Shown piece by piece: positions 47,946 through 59,993 of a stretch of DNA of 64,000 nucleotides. How positions within the stretch are numbered: position 1 is the first letter of the stretch; each line of letters starts with the position of its first letter. The notes beneath the pieces are model-generated. The model searched no databases. It was not told the origin of the DNA and worked only from the letters and a program-made list of their open reading frames with translations. This DNA comes from Golubevia sp. BC0850 (Eukaryota > Basidiomycota > Exobasidiomycetes > Golubeviales > Golubeviaceae), in contig JAAVVG010000020.1 of assembly GCA_012976225.1 (NCBI GenBank), positions 372,001-436,000 on the forward strand, read 5' to 3'. A program made the position numbers and the translations under genes.

Positions 47946-50819
47946 CTACTCCAACGCCGACAATTCAGCTTGGATTTCCTTTTCGCTGTTGATCTTACTT
48001 AGTTGAGTTTGTTCAAGTTTTTCCCCTTTCGACAGCTGTTGACAAGCAGAAGGAGAGAAACAGTCAGTAAAACTATTGAAAATCTCATCTCAACCTCTCG
48101 CTCCCCGACTCACCTTCTCTTTAAGCTCAGCGATAGCCTTCAACTTCTTATTAAGATTCCTGACTTTCTTCTCGTTTGCGATACTTGCAGCGTCACCACC
48201 TACATCTGCAGCACCAGAAATTGGAGCGACTTCGACTGGAGCAGGAGCTGCAGCTGCTGGAGCTTCAACGACAGCAGAACCATTTCCTTTCTTGTTTCCC
48301 TTCCTTCCAGTTCCAGCATTGGTAAGTCCAGGCGGAGCTCCTAGAGGAGTGTTCTTGGTAGGCTTTGGAGCAGAGGCTCCTCCAGCTCCAGGTACCGTCT
48401 TCCTTCCACCTCTTCCAGCCGCTCCTGGAACTGAATGTCCATTGGTTGGAGCACCTGGAACCAGCCTGTTTCTAGCCCCTCCTGGAGAAGGAGATGACGG
48501 AGCAGAAGAAGCATCCTTGTCCTCCCTCTTGTAGATGTCTGGAGTTGCTAGACCTCTTGCTCCTGGCGGCCTATACGCTCCTGTAGGCTTGGCAGAGATT
48601 GACTTGTGAGTGGTTAGATACTCAGCTGCACTCGGAGATGGAGCAGGAGCTGCTGGAAGAGTAGAAGGGAAGGCTACCAGAGAGGTGTTGAGACCAGGTC
48701 GCCAACCGGCCTGAGAGAAAGGTAGAAAGAAAAGAAGGAACTTAGTCTAAAGCCCAAACTTCAAGCTACAGGCCGCCAATCAAAAGCACAGAGAAAACTC
48801 ACTTGATAAAGCTCATCGATCATCTCAACATGAACCAATTTTCCAGTACAATGCCAGATTCTGACACCATTCTCTACTCTCAATCTAGGACTTAATGTAC
48901 CAGTCAAGATGAAATGACCATCAGGACTCCACTGAAAAACACTTGAATTACTAGCATCCATACTTGTAATCTTTCCCTTATCCAATTTTTCCCTATCCCA
49001 AATATCCACAGTTCCAGATAAGTTTCCAAAGCCAGCGATAGCGAATAATCGACCTTGAGGATTGAAAGCCACGAAATTACGTGGACCAGTTCCAAGTTCA
49101 GCGATAACATTTACTCGGTAAGAGAAAAGAACAGCTTTGGCAGGCATGAAACCGAAAAGAACTATGAATTCTCTAGAGTTTGGATTCCATTCGAAATCGT
49201 GAATTGGACCTTCTTTGTCTAGACCGACTCTACAATCGAAATCTCCTCTTGATGACATCATGTAAAGATTTGATTCTCCATCATAAGATTTGTTGGATTT
49301 GTCAACGTCAGTAGAAGTTCTGAATAAAAGTCCAGTCCCTGCTTTGTTCCACTTAATTTGAATCTTGTCGGCTTTGAAGAATTGCTTTTGAGAGACTGCT
49401 GGAGGTGGAGTTTCAGGAGATGGAATGAAGGAAGCTAAAGAGTAGACTCGAACGGCAGCAGGTGCACCCTGAGAGAAGAGGAAGGGAGGGAGGAAAAGAT
49501 GAGTGACCTGCTTTCGAGCGTTCCATATCGACTTCACCTTCTCCACTCACCTTCTTCTCTCCAAAGAAGACTGCCACACTCGGCTTCTCTCCTGGTCCAA
49601 CTTCAAAGCTCGTCATTCCTTCAAGACGCAGACGTCCTACGACACCTCTACCAGAGATCGTAGCAGATTCGTACACCTGAAGTTCCGTCGAGACTTGTCG
49701 AATGCAGTATTTCTCATTTGAAGTGAATTGGAAAAAGCTAAAAAGATAATGGTAGAAAGTTCTAAAAGTCAGACTTGTGTTTGAATTGGAGAAACGATGA
49801 AACAGTTCATCGAAGGACAAGCTCAAAAACTCACCAACCTTCCCTACTCTTGATCTCAAAGCTGGCAATCTCTTCACCAGACTGAACATCCCAGATCTTG
49901 AGGTTCTTGACATTGGTTCCATCTTCATTCTTAGATGGTCTCTCCCAAGTGCTCAGGTATCCTCCCGTTGGAGAGAATTCTAGAGCTACTACTTTGGGAA
50001 CTGGCAGGTCGTGTTTGACTGAAGAGGCGGAAGCTGCAGAACTATCCACGATTCTTACGCTGTAAGAGAGAAGGAGGAGGTGGAGGTAGGAAGAAAGATT
50101 AGATCGAGCTCTCCTACTTGAAGGAGAGGAGAGAACTTCTAGGCTAGCTTGCCACTTCCACAGATTCAACCAATGAGCTTGCATCGAGCATGCGATAGAC
50201 TGAGATGATGACCATCTCAGGCTTTCGATTTCTTTGCGAAGCGAAAAAGGGTTTCTCCCTATCTACTACGAGATTCTTCCTTCTTCTGCTTGTCCTACCC
50301 ATCTCCTAGTCTTTCCTCTGTCTGCCTATCTCCTCCCACCGCAGCTTCTGGCGTAGCTGCCAATAGAAACGATTCTAATCATTTGTACTCGCCAATCATT
50401 CAAAGCAGCAGCGAAGATGCTTCCATCTGGAGCGTATTCGAAGACACTTGCAATGGTCTGAACATTTTCGAATCCATCTACAGGAGAATAAGCTGGCGAA
50501 CCTGATCTAAGACCTGTTGCCTTTTGAGATCGATCTATCGAAGAGTAGAAGTAGGTGAAATATGAGGGAGAGAGGGAGAGAGCGGGTGAGGGAGGAGGGA
50601 GGGGAAGAAAGGAGTAAGATTCGATTTAGGAATGGGAAGATGGAAATAGAAAGCACTGGTGATTCTATGAGATAGAAGTCGAAGGAATGAAAGCAGATAT
50701 AAAATCCCAAACTTACAAGCCCATTGAGTTGTTGGTTGACCTTGTTGCTCTGGTTGAGTTGAAGTGGCAGAAGCAGTCCCAACTTGAACTGGAGCTGAAG
50801 AAGATGAAGAATCTGGCAT
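47946..50819 (-). CDS. eIF2A: Eukaryotic translation initiation factor 2A
   Basis: Seven minus-strand exons: 50819-50717, 50534-50393, 50059-49835, 49737-49551, 49468-48803, 48710-48114, 48035-47946; 669 residues. The central WD-type beta propeller of eIF2A is clear: FEYAPDGSIFAAAL, VVALEFSPTGGYLSTWERP, IQIKWNKAGTGLL, SNLYMM, GPIHDFEWNPNSREFIVLFG, GPRNFVAFNPQGRLFAIAGFGN, FQWSPDGHFILTGTLSPRLRVENGVRIW. The C-terminus is Gly/Ala/Pro-rich then helical and charged (EKKVRNLNKKLKAIAELKEK). eIF2A delivers initiator tRNA under stress or at non-AUG starts. Exon 2 can be joined in frame to exon 3 only through a GC-AG intron (donor TG|GCGAGT at 50392). The intron there is 333 nt. Confidence 0.93.
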
Positions 50820-51279
50820 GATCTGATGAAGCTCTCCTATTCTTTGCTTGCAATCCTTTGATTCTTGCCCTCGAGTCAAGATAAGAAGATGATAGGAAGC
50901 AGTAGGCACTAGGGAGGGAAGAAGGAGGGGGCACAAGAAATCCAATTAGTCTCTCTTCTTCTTAACCCGCAACCCCACTCCTTCTTTCACAAATCAAGGT
51001 CATCATACTATTTGGTGTTATAGCAGGGCCTTACAGTTTAGATAGCTCTCGAAAGAATTCTCAAGACTTCAATCCAAGTGGTTCTTTTCGCACATCCTTC
51101 CTGAACCATCGCATCGCTTCGCTACTTCAACCTCAATTCATCGCTCAAGCTTACTTCAAGCAAGGAAGGTGAGTAGAGAGAGAGCATTGCCACTAGACTG
51201 TTGGCTACTTGACCTGGAGTGAGCGAACCAAGCTTAGACCTCTTTTCTCTTTTCTCCTATCCCGCACAGCTTTCGAATC
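50820..51279. other. Divergent intergenic region, eIF2A and F-box-like gene
   Basis: 460 bp between divergent starts. It contains the end of a C/T-rich tract before 51280. No specific motif is recognised. Confidence 0.45.
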
Positions 51280-53179
51280 ATGGATCAGCCACTCAGCACC
51301 TCCAAGAGCTCGAAGAAGGAGCCAGCCACCTTTTACAGTCTGAACGAAGACATCTTATCTTCGATCGTCGATGTTATCAGAAGTTGGGCTGAGAAAGAGG
51401 ACTTGGGAAAGATTGGAGTGAGAAAAGAGGCGAGGGAGGAAGGTGAGTTGCTCATCTCCCCCTACTCTCTTCCTGTTATCTCACTTAACTGACAAAACTC
51501 TTTACTTCTCCTACATCATCAGGTTGAGAGACGCAACTCTCTCATCTATCGCCTCAACATCAAGATCTACCTATTTGAAGTGGTTTCCTCATTCCATCAC
51601 CCTCCTCACTCTACCCTCGGTCTATCTTCTGATTCAAAGAGATCAAGGGCTCGCTCAGACCATCCAGAGGGTACATTTCACTCGCGGAAAAAAGAGTTTA
51701 ACCGCAGAAGAGGCATCCTCCTTCACAGAGCTGGGGGCAGCTCTTTCCTCTTCAGCCGGACGAGAGCCCACCACCTTGGCTGATATTGAAGATGGAACAT
51801 TCTAAGCAAGTGTCATAACCTTCAGACTCTAGTTCTACACCGTGATATTTACTCCTTTAGTTTAGCGGAGAAGAGTCGTCCTTTGACATTCCTGACTCAC
51901 TCCCTTAAGCGGATCTTCCTCAACAGCTACCGACTTGCATTCAAACATGACTGCTCAAAACATGATCTGGATCTTGGTGTTCTGTTCCGGTCAGCTTCAG
52001 GCTTCTCTGCATTTCAACATCAACTTGCTCTCCTACAACTTCGTTTTAGAGTACTCAGAGACGTTCAAAGGTCTATCAAAAGTCACGCAGCTCGCTTTAA
52101 AGTCCCAGATGGTTTGGCACGATAATGCCGTCAACTATTCGGGATGGATCGGGCCAAAAAATGGGGACAAGAGCTCGAGGGGAAAGAATCTGGAGACGAC
52201 ATCAATTTATCACTTTCTTCAGGTTACCAACTCTTTAGATTCTTTGAAGATAAACGGTGAGGCACTTGCTACTACTGCTACTTCTGGAAACAATCAGCGG
52301 CGATCATTTCTATAGACTTTCTCTCCAGTCTCTCCAGCTCTTACCATTCAATAAAACACCTTCGTCTCCTCTCAGTGATTCCGGTACAGTCAGCCAGATT
52401 TACTCTTTCCAACTTCAAACGCCTCAAGATCCTAAGTCTGGATTATCCGGGTTTGGTAGGAATGGCGAGAGGGCAGCTAGGTTCCTCATTGTCAACTGTC
52501 GAGGTCTTTCATCTTTCATGTTTCGAATTTGAAGAATCTCGTCCCCATCCTGAAAAATTCAAAGAAGAGGGCCTACTATCAAAAAGCATTTCAAGCCATA
52601 TCCTACCGAACTTGAAAGAGATCTTCATCCCTTTAAAGCCCATTGATTCAAGTACTCAAGAGGCAGTCTCTCCTCGTTCACTCAAACTTTGGGAAGAGGG
52701 AAGGAAAGTGCTGAGAGAGAAAGAGATGATGAAAAATGGGAAGATCAAGCTGAGAATGTTGCAGATTGGAGAGACGGGTGAGTGAGATGTAAAGTGAGAT
52801 GTAACAACACAAGTCACATTACCATCTAGTAGGAGAGTCGACTGACTGTTCTTTTCCACCTCTCTTTCGTCGCACTTGGTGATGAATCAAAAGGAGAGAA
52901 ATGTCTTTCAACTTATCAATGGATTGTTCCTTTCTTCAAGGCAAGATGGAACGGAAGAGGATGAATAGCATCTGTGCCTTCAGGAACCGAGATGGAGATG
53001 GAGACGGAGGGAGAGTGCAAGAGTGGAAAGTTTTAGAGACAGGAAGATACAGCTTTCAATTCCGCAAAGTCTCTCTCGTAATCGACATGCCTGAATTTCC
53101 GCCTGACATGACGACTGCTCCGAAGCTCCAGGGCTTTGAGAATCGAGATAGTGCTTACACTGTGTTTCTTGAGGTCTGA
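51280..53179 (+). CDS. F-box-like/LRR-like family protein, structure partly resolved
   Basis: Exon 1 (51280 to about 51442) encodes SLNEDILSSIVDVIRSWAE, like the start of an F-box. A second open block from about 51523 reads LRDATLSSIASTSRSTY and LTLPSVYLLIQRDQG. A block at about 52375-52780 has leucine-rich spacing (LSNFKRLKILSLDYPGL, LPNLKEIFIPLKP) and ends GKIKLRMLQIGETG, then a GTGAGT intron, then 52941-53179 ending in TGA. The last two blocks join in frame. Exon 1 to 2 does not join cleanly: the strong donor after 51442 puts the next exon out of frame, and only a weak GTTGCT donor restores it. The 51800-52370 stretch is unresolved. It may be a recently damaged gene. A paralogue lies at 58.8-60.0 kb (-). 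Confidence 0.55.
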
Positions 53180-53771
53180 CTTCAGAATCTCGACTTGAAC
53201 TCTCCAAAAAGATTCAGTCCACCAGATCATGAATCAGTTCCACTTTTCTGGATTTGACTTTTGGCCAAAAGCCATCCGGTCAGTGATTTCAGGACCTCGA
53301 GAGCAATTGTTGGGAGCCGACCATCCAAGAAAGAACTCTAGCATCTAAGTCAGATCACACCAAATCCAGCAGAAGAGACAAAGATTGATTACCTGAAAGA
53401 TGCAAATAGAGAGAACAGAAGAACTTCCAAGCAATAGAAATAAGATCTGATCAACTACCTTCAAGTCTACTACTGCTTCTAAGAAACTTCAGAGAGGGGA
53501 GAGTGGCTGCAGCAACAGAGTGAGAGTCTTCGAAAGTCAAGATCTGAGAAAGAGCAGGTTGATTTGTAAATTACTACATCTCTTCGCTCTTGTTGTTTCA
53601 GCAGAGCACACATTCTTTTTTTGCCACGTAATTGACCTCTTCTCCCTCCTCCCCCCTTTATTTCCATTTCCCGAATCTTTCAGCCCATGTCTCTTCCAAC
53701 TGTCATCACTCCTGCACTATAGTTTCTTCATCATTTTTCTACCTCTTCGCTTCTTTTCTTTTCTACCCTTC
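53180..53771. other. Intergenic, no supported gene
   Basis: About 0.6 kb of pyrimidine-rich sequence with many T-runs between 53590 and 53770, as in a promoter. No motif is recognised. Confidence 0.4.
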
Positions 53772-54263
53772 ATGACCTTCAAAATCAACACTTCAGCTTA
53801 CCGTTTCAAGTCCTCGAATTGTTTGGTCGATCTAGGGGTCTTCTCTCCCCTTTCAGTCTTCAAGCTCTCGATTGATTCTTCACCTTTTTACAACCTGAAG
53901 CCTCGTCTCGGTCCTCGTACCGCATTGGAACCAATGACACTGTTCTCTCAAGCTGTAAGTAACTCTTGACTCATGATTTTGTTTTGCTAAGTGCGTTGTG
54001 GTTTTGTTCTGCAAGTCACTCCTGGGCTGAACCTCAAACTTCTTCTGAAAGAAAATTTGAGAAGCTCACCAGGAGCTCAGGTTCATGTTCTCCAGCGAGT
54101 GTTGAACAAAAAGTCAGATGGAGCCTGGGAGCTTGGAGAGGGGGTCACTATTTCCGTCTGTCCCCTCTCTCTTCACCACCCCTCTCGCTGTCCTATACCA
54201 CCTTTTTGCGCTGTAGCTGAAGTTGATTTGAAAAGGTCTTTAAGTCACTTTGTGCAGATGTAA
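53772..54263 (+). CDS. Doubtful small gene
   Basis: An open frame from ATG 53772 encodes MTFKINTSAYRFKSSNCLV and continues to a GTAAGT at 53955. A second block at 54014-54263 encodes TPGLNLKLLLKENLRSSP, QVHVLQRVLNKKSDGAWEL and ends in TAA. Both look protein-like, but the simplest splice between them is out of frame. No family recognised; a decayed or misread gene is possible. Confidence 0.3.
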
Positions 54264-55146
54264 TCACGTTCGGAAAAATCATAGAGGACCTGTACATACA
54301 TGAAGCGTTGACGAGCGAGAAGAAAGTGACTTGTCATTATCTCCTCCGCATGCGACCCAGAAACTGATCGTACTCTTAAAAAACACAGGATACGTATCCA
54401 ATATCCTAGGAAGATTGTGGTGAAGAGATTTACAGGAGCCATTCGAAGGAAGAGGCCGAGACGTGATGCGGGCGCTGAAAAGTTTGGTCCGCAACAAGCT
54501 CCTCCCTAAGAAGGTCTATCTGTGCCGGACTTGTTCCGCTGAGTCTCGCATCTGTTAAAACGTTGTGTATAAACTTATTAAGCAAATCTGTGTTCGTGTG
54601 CAGCAGGCATCTAGTAATTTGCGCAGATCTCCTCGGGCAGGCACTCGGTCTGGTAGAGGCCTAGAAAGGGGGGTTCAAACTCAGCCTGCCCAAAAACAAA
54701 ACTTGGGTCCCGGGACTGCTGACTTTCATAGCTCTGCACCTATTCGAAGACATTCTGAAGATTCCCAGATAATTATTCATATCCAGAGGAATGTCATTTT
54801 CAAACTCAGTACTCAAATGAGACCCGGAAAAAAGAAGACGGAGGTATGGAAGGAGATGTGAGTCCAACCACCCCAACAGCAGGGAGAGGCAAACTTCCAT
54901 TTGTGTGTGTGGTCCAGAAGGTGAGTTGTTCGATATGGATTCAATCTCATCTTTGAAATTCGACGTTTGAAACTCACGAACAGTCCCGTTGTTGGTTGAT
55001 CAACCGCAGGGGTACTACGTATCTGACTCCTCGTCTCTATTTTCGAGTGAAGCATTTTCCTTAAAAGCCACCTGTTCCATTCTTTTTTTTTCTCTCTCCT
55101 CATTCAAACCTCTCTCTCCTCAAGTCACCACCTCTCTCATCTCAAG
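54264..55146. other. Intergenic, no supported gene
   Basis: About 0.9 kb before the secreted Thr-rich protein gene. Short open frames on both strands without domains. The last 100 bases are C/T-rich, typical of a promoter and 5' UTR. Confidence 0.45.
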
Positions 55147-56932
55147 ATGCTCTCTCGTCCTTTCCAACTTCTTCTTCTAGGAATCGTTTCCCTCGCCTCC
55201 TACGCTCAAGCTGATCCCTCAACCACAACGACTACGACAGCAGGAACCACTACTACTACTTCGACCTCTGTATACACGTAAGTTTTGCTCCTTTAGACCC
55301 GGTGCTTTCATCGGTTCAGCTCCTGACATCCATCCCCTTCCCCCCCCCCCGGCGGGCGGTTCTTGTATTAGCTCCACGACTCAACTACAACTCGATGATG
55401 TCCTTACTACCCAGACTCTAACTGCTAATGCAGAGGCAGCCACACCTCACGTTCCTGGTACTACAACTCTTCAAGCGTAAGTCTGCTTTTCTGCAGTCGA
55501 AACATGACAACTTGACGACACTGTCCTTGTCTCCTGCTCTCTCTCTCTCTCTACTTTGCTTCTCCTCCTCCTCTGTTCTCTTCTCTTACCCTTTTCCCCT
55601 TCTGTTTATTTCTTTTCTTCTTCTTTTCTTCTCAGCCTCACATCCACGGTCACAGCTCCTGCTCCTACTGCTACCACCATCTCTCACGCTTGTACAAACT
55701 TCCATTTAAGCTTTGGGAAGGCCTGTTGTCCAAAGAAGTCTCACTGTCACAAGAAGAAGAAGCCAAAGAAGCACCCAAAGAAGAAGAACCCTCGAGCTCT
55801 GGATTCCGCTTCATCAGTTCAAGAGATGTTCAAGCGTCAACAATATGCTGTCGACCTTGATAGTGGAAAACAGTACTATCGTTGTGGATCCCAAATTTAC
55901 GAGGAGTGAGTTGCAACGCAAGCAAGTAAAGCATTTCGACCCTCTTTCTTCTCTCCAACTCACACCCCTCGCCTTTCTCTCAACCTTCAGTGATTCCCTC
56001 TCGACCGGTAATCCAGGAGACTCTATTACCATTTTCACAGACAGAGATTTCCCGGATCCAAGTTATAGTGAGTGATCTAGAGGACGAGAGAGGAAAGCAA
56101 GGCGGAGAGAAAACCGAAAGAAAGCTCAAATAGCTCTCTTTCTTTCTTTCTTTCTTTCGACAGTCTTATTCGCAGATATTCAGGCTGCTAACGTTTGTGG
56201 TGACATCTACATCGATGGAGTCTTCGCTGGAAGTACCACTTGTCCAGAGCTGGGACCTAATCCACCCCCAGAGAACGGAGCTGGCAACGCTCAAGATGCT
56301 ATCGCTAGCGGGGCCTATGGCTATGGTTTCTTCTACGTCCCAGCAGGAAAACACACTCTCACCTTCACTGAGAGATACGAAGGTGGTGCAGCTTCTGTGA
56401 GTTTTCTCTTCCATTTCTTGGACCCTTCTGCTCGCGTCGACTCTGATCATCCGCCCTCTTTCCATCTCTTTTTGTCTCTCTTCTTCTTCCTCTTTCCCCC
56501 TTCCTTCTACCCTGCCTTTAGTTCGCAATCTTCCCCGCGTGTGAAATCGCAGTCGTTACTGAGCCTGCTTTCACTGAAACTGAAATCTCCAGCTCCGCAA
56601 GTCCAACGGTGACTTTAAGCCTCGACCCGACCTTGACCATCACGGATCTAGAGACTATTACCGTCACCACTACTCCTCTCGCTGTCACAGATCTCTCAAC
56701 TGAGACTCCTTCTCCTATCACCGAGATCTTCACTCCTCAAGCTATTCCAACCACTGTCTTCCAATGCAATAGCATCAAAGTCAACATACAATGTCCTCGT
56801 CTAACTTCGGCCAGCAAGATGAACAAGTGGATGGTCAACGAACTCAACTTCTATAATGGCAAAGCTGGAAGTGAAGCCGACGTGGGAGTAACCTGTGGAT
56901 CTTATGATTGGACGGAATATTACTACTACTAA
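55147..56932 (+). CDS. Secreted Thr-rich protein of unknown function
   Basis: Exons 55147-55277, 55372-55476, 55636-55905, 55991-56067, 56164-56396 and 56522-56932 encode 408 residues. A signal peptide (MLSRPFQLLLLGIVSLASYAQA) is followed by Thr-rich, probably O-mannosylated tracts. Next comes a Lys/His-rich patch with paired cysteines (CCPKKSHCHKKKK, then KKHPKKK and KRQQY, a possible Kex2-like cleavage site). A compact domain follows with CGDIYIDGVFAGSTTCPELG, YGYGFFYVPAGKHTLTF and FAIFPACEIAVV, which has the look of a beta-rich, GLEYA/lectin-like fold. A second Thr-rich linker leads to a C-terminal Cys-containing segment ending in YYYY. There is no GPI signal. I do not recognise the family; a cell-surface or effector-like role is only an inference. 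Confidence 0.85.
56137..56158. repeat. (CTTT)n microsatellite in an intron
   Basis: About five CTTT/TTTC units form the pyrimidine tract just before the acceptor of exon 5 of the secreted Thr-rich protein. Confidence 0.85.
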
Positions 56933-57447
56933 CCGATCTACTTCAATTCGTTTCCATTTCTTTAATTTCACTTCCATACACTCTCTTTTAGTTCCTTCTG
57001 CTTCTCTCGCTCTCTCTTAGCCTCCTGCTACCCGGTCAAATCGAAATTTCCTGTCACCTGCTTTTTTTTCTGGTGCTTCGCTTGTCTTCCTTGCTTCCTT
57101 CTTTGTCTTTGTCGTCTTCATCTAGATATTTCGTTTTTCCAGTCACCACAAGCGGTCTCTTCGTCTTCTCAATCAAACAAAGAACCAAAACATTCCGAAC
57201 ATCGTCTTGAAAAGAGTGTACTTGATCTCGACTTGATTCCGTTCTCACTTGATTTGATGACCGGCATAGAGGCTTTATTTTGAGTGGATAATTTGCAGAA
57301 TTATAGAGCATGGTGAAGTAAGGCAGAGGCTATAGGGTTTCTTCGTTGCAAATCGATTTCCAGGGGTTGGCCAAGCTGAAGTTCTCGAAACAAGCTGTAA
57401 GAAGCTGAAAGTCAACCTCGGTCCTCAACCACAACACTTTTTCGATC
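56933..57447. other. Intergenic between tandem plus-strand genes
   Basis: About 0.5 kb holding the 3' flank of the secreted protein gene and the promoter of the TspO gene. No motif is recognised. Confidence 0.45.
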
Positions 57448-58567
57448 ATGGCCTCTCTACATCCAATCTTCTATGATATTCCACGTAACCCAATTCTAGC
57501 TGTTGGTCTAGTGAGTCTTTAGCAGTACAGTCATCCCAAGTTGACCTTGGAATGAGTCGAATCTGCAAGCTGCTCCACCTGCATCTTAATTCTCCTAACT
57601 CTCTCATGCTCTCTTCTCCTCGCTCTTCTTTCATGACAAGCCAGTATCACTTGGTATGGCCACTGGATTCTTCACCAGACAGAGTGAATACGGACCGAAA
57701 TCTGCTTGGTACAAGGGTCTAAAGAAGGCAAGCTTCAACCCACCCAACTGGTCCTTTGGCGTGAGTACGCCTCCCAGCTTCAGACCAAGCCCAAAGACAG
57801 GAAAACAGGAATAGAGTTGTTTTTGATCCAGATGGGAAGACTGGCAGCGAAGCCTAGGCAAGGTGAGGGAGGATGGGAGGCAAAGACGGAGATTGCAGCC
57901 AAGAAGATGGTGGGGATGCTGATGCTGAGCTGCCCTCTATGGATGATGCTGAAATGAGCAATAGTGTTTCAATTTGTTCAATTTCTGATTTGGCATTAGT
58001 CGTAAGAAAGCAGCCGCTCTGACTTCGCTGCCTCCAACTTCCTCCGCCTTCTATATTCCTCCAACCTCTCTCTTCCTCTCCAGGTCGTCTGGCCAATCCT
58101 GTACGCCTCCATGGGTTACGCGAGTCACTTGACCGTCAAGGCCTTAGATAGGACTCCTCCCGGATTCGGTCGCTCAGCAGCTCAACTCTCGATGGTACTT
58201 TACTACTCCCAATTAGCTCTCAACGCTATCTGGACTCCTCTCAACTTCGGATTTGGTCAACTAGCTCTCGGTCTCATTGACCTAGTAGCTCTCACTGGAA
58301 CTGTATCTTACTGGTGTGTCAGTTTGAGGGATGTCGATAGTATGTAAATCCGTCCTTGCTAATTCCTCATCCCTCTGATACTGACTCTCTTTTCCTCAAC
58401 TCTCTTCACCTACAGCCACGGCTTCGAATTTGGTTGTTCCATACGTCGCTTGGTCACTCTACGCTACTTACTTGAACGCCGCTCTTTGGTACAAGAACAG
58501 CGGAAAGTACTTCATCGACAACCTCAAGAAGAACGCAAAGAAGGCCGAGAAAGACGCAAAGAAGTAG
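57448..58567 (+). CDS. TSPO: TspO/MBR family membrane protein (translocator protein)
   Basis: Exons 57448-57510, 57641-57760, 58084-58339 and 58416-58567 encode 196 residues. Five membrane helices are predicted from hydrophobicity. Family marks are GFFTRQS, WYKGLKKASFNPPNWSFG, VVWPILYASMGYASH, QLALNAIWTPLNFGFG and LVVPYVAWSLYATYLNAALW, the last being the ATYLN motif of helix 5. TspO proteins sit in the mitochondrial outer or ER membrane and bind porphyrins and sterols. A Lys-rich cytosolic tail (KKNAKKAEKDAKK) resembles a di-lysine retrieval signal. Intron 2 is 323 nt, much longer than its neighbours. Confidence 0.94.
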
Positions 58568-58822
58568 ATCGCAAGAGATTCTCGTTGAAATGTATCATAA
58601 AAAAAAATACTCTAATTGCTCCTTCTCCAATCAGATAACATAGGTAAACTCTCTCAGACCTCGATCTCAAAGAGCATCGAAGTATGAACCCCTGCGAGTC
58701 GATTCTGGGAATGATTTAAAGCTGTTGGATTCTGAGGCTTCTCCTTTAGCTTCTTGATTCCTTGACTCCGAATTTATAGGTTATCATGGCGAGACCCATC
58801 TCATGGTTGAGAAACAGGTTTC

Positions 58823-59980
58823 TCATTTAGCAGGATCTCCGACTTGAATGGAGGATGGAGAATGAAAAAGTCAGAACAAGTTCGTTACAGTCAAGATCAA
58901 GTCTGGAACTCACCATACTCTCCAGGCTTGATCTCTTTCAACTTGACCTTTCCACTTTTAGAAACCTCGTGCTTCTTGAGAGCGTTCCTTCTCTCTGTCC
59001 AAATCTCCTTGTAGATAGGAGAAAAGTCTGGAGGGAGTACAGAACGTCCCACGAACACCACAGGAACAGAAGGTAAAAGCACCTCTTTGAGATGAGGCAA
59101 TTTCCTGGACTTAGCGTTCAAAAGGTCTTCAACAAAAGATTCATCTTGAAACTGTTCTTGAGGTCGAGCAGCTCTATTAAAGACATAAAAAACCAAACGG
59201 AAAATTTCTAAAGAAGGAGGGAATTTGACTTGAGAGTAATCTGCAAAGTCAGGAATGGGATAACCGTTTGAGGTATGGTGATAGAACCTAGTCAGAGACA
59301 CTCGGGAGAGACGCTGAACGAAGACAAAAACAAGATAGGATGAGGAACAGACGAGAACTGACAAAATTGGGAAAAGGAAGGTGAAGCGCCTCGGGGTTCG
59401 GCTGCCGATCATTACAACTACCACCACCTCTCCAATGACTCTTTCTTTCATCTCCTATGTTAGCCCACCAAGTCCTACTGTCATTTGGATCAGAAACGTA
59501 ACTGAAAGCGACAGCTCAATCTTTGACTTTCGAGAGACCTTTAAGGTGCTCGATTATTCTCGAAGGTACTTTTCATCCTCTGCCAGAATTTGGATCGCCT
59601 CATCCTGCCTAGACGCCTCAAATCGCCTCGACGCGCATTTCCGAGGCTTTTTGAAGCTGGTTTTTTCACGAGCGCTCCGACGAATGGTAGAGCATCGATC
59701 ATTGCTAGACTAACGTTTTGAAGTAGAAATGATAGGAAAGTGTCTATACTTTTTGAGCTGAGAGCAACTGCTCGAAGAGATGAGTCTCGGAGCCTGTTGG
59801 AAGTAAGTACGAAGAAAATCGGTTTTCGAGAAATGAGATCAGGACAGATCAATCGTCAGGCATCTCTTTAGCACTCACACGATTGCCTTCCTTCTTTCAT
59901 CTTGATTTCTATCTGACTCTCCCCACTTTCTCATCCCCTTGACGACGACTGAAGCAACATCTTTGTGACAAAGTATAGAG
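58823..59980 (-). CDS. Second F-box-like family member, possibly broken
   Basis: Minus-strand blocks in order: about 59980-59880 encodes CHKDVASVVVKGMRKWGES and NQDERRKAIV; after an intron, 59793 onward encodes LRDSSLRAVALSSKSIDTF; 59313-58914 encodes RLSRVSLTRFYHH, FPPSLEIFRLVFYVF, LPHLKEVLLPSVP and KSGKVKLKEIKPGEYG; and a 20-nt last exon 58842-58823 ends VGDPAK. The parts match those of the 51.3-53.2 kb gene in order and spacing (RDxxLxxxAxxSxS; LPxLKExxxP; GKxKLxxxxxGExG). I found no ATG in frame at the 5' end, and the middle (59540-59314) is too short to hold the paralogue's central region. It may be a pseudogene. Confidence 0.5.
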
Positions 59981-59993
59981 ACCAGGACCAACC

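Noticed and set aside
54565-54861. 98-residue plus-strand open frame
   Set aside because: Basic, low-information composition with no neighbours in frame and no domain.
57706-57957. Open frame in the long TspO intron
   Set aside because: It starts inside exon 2 in another frame and has no domain; splicing across gives the intact TspO fold.
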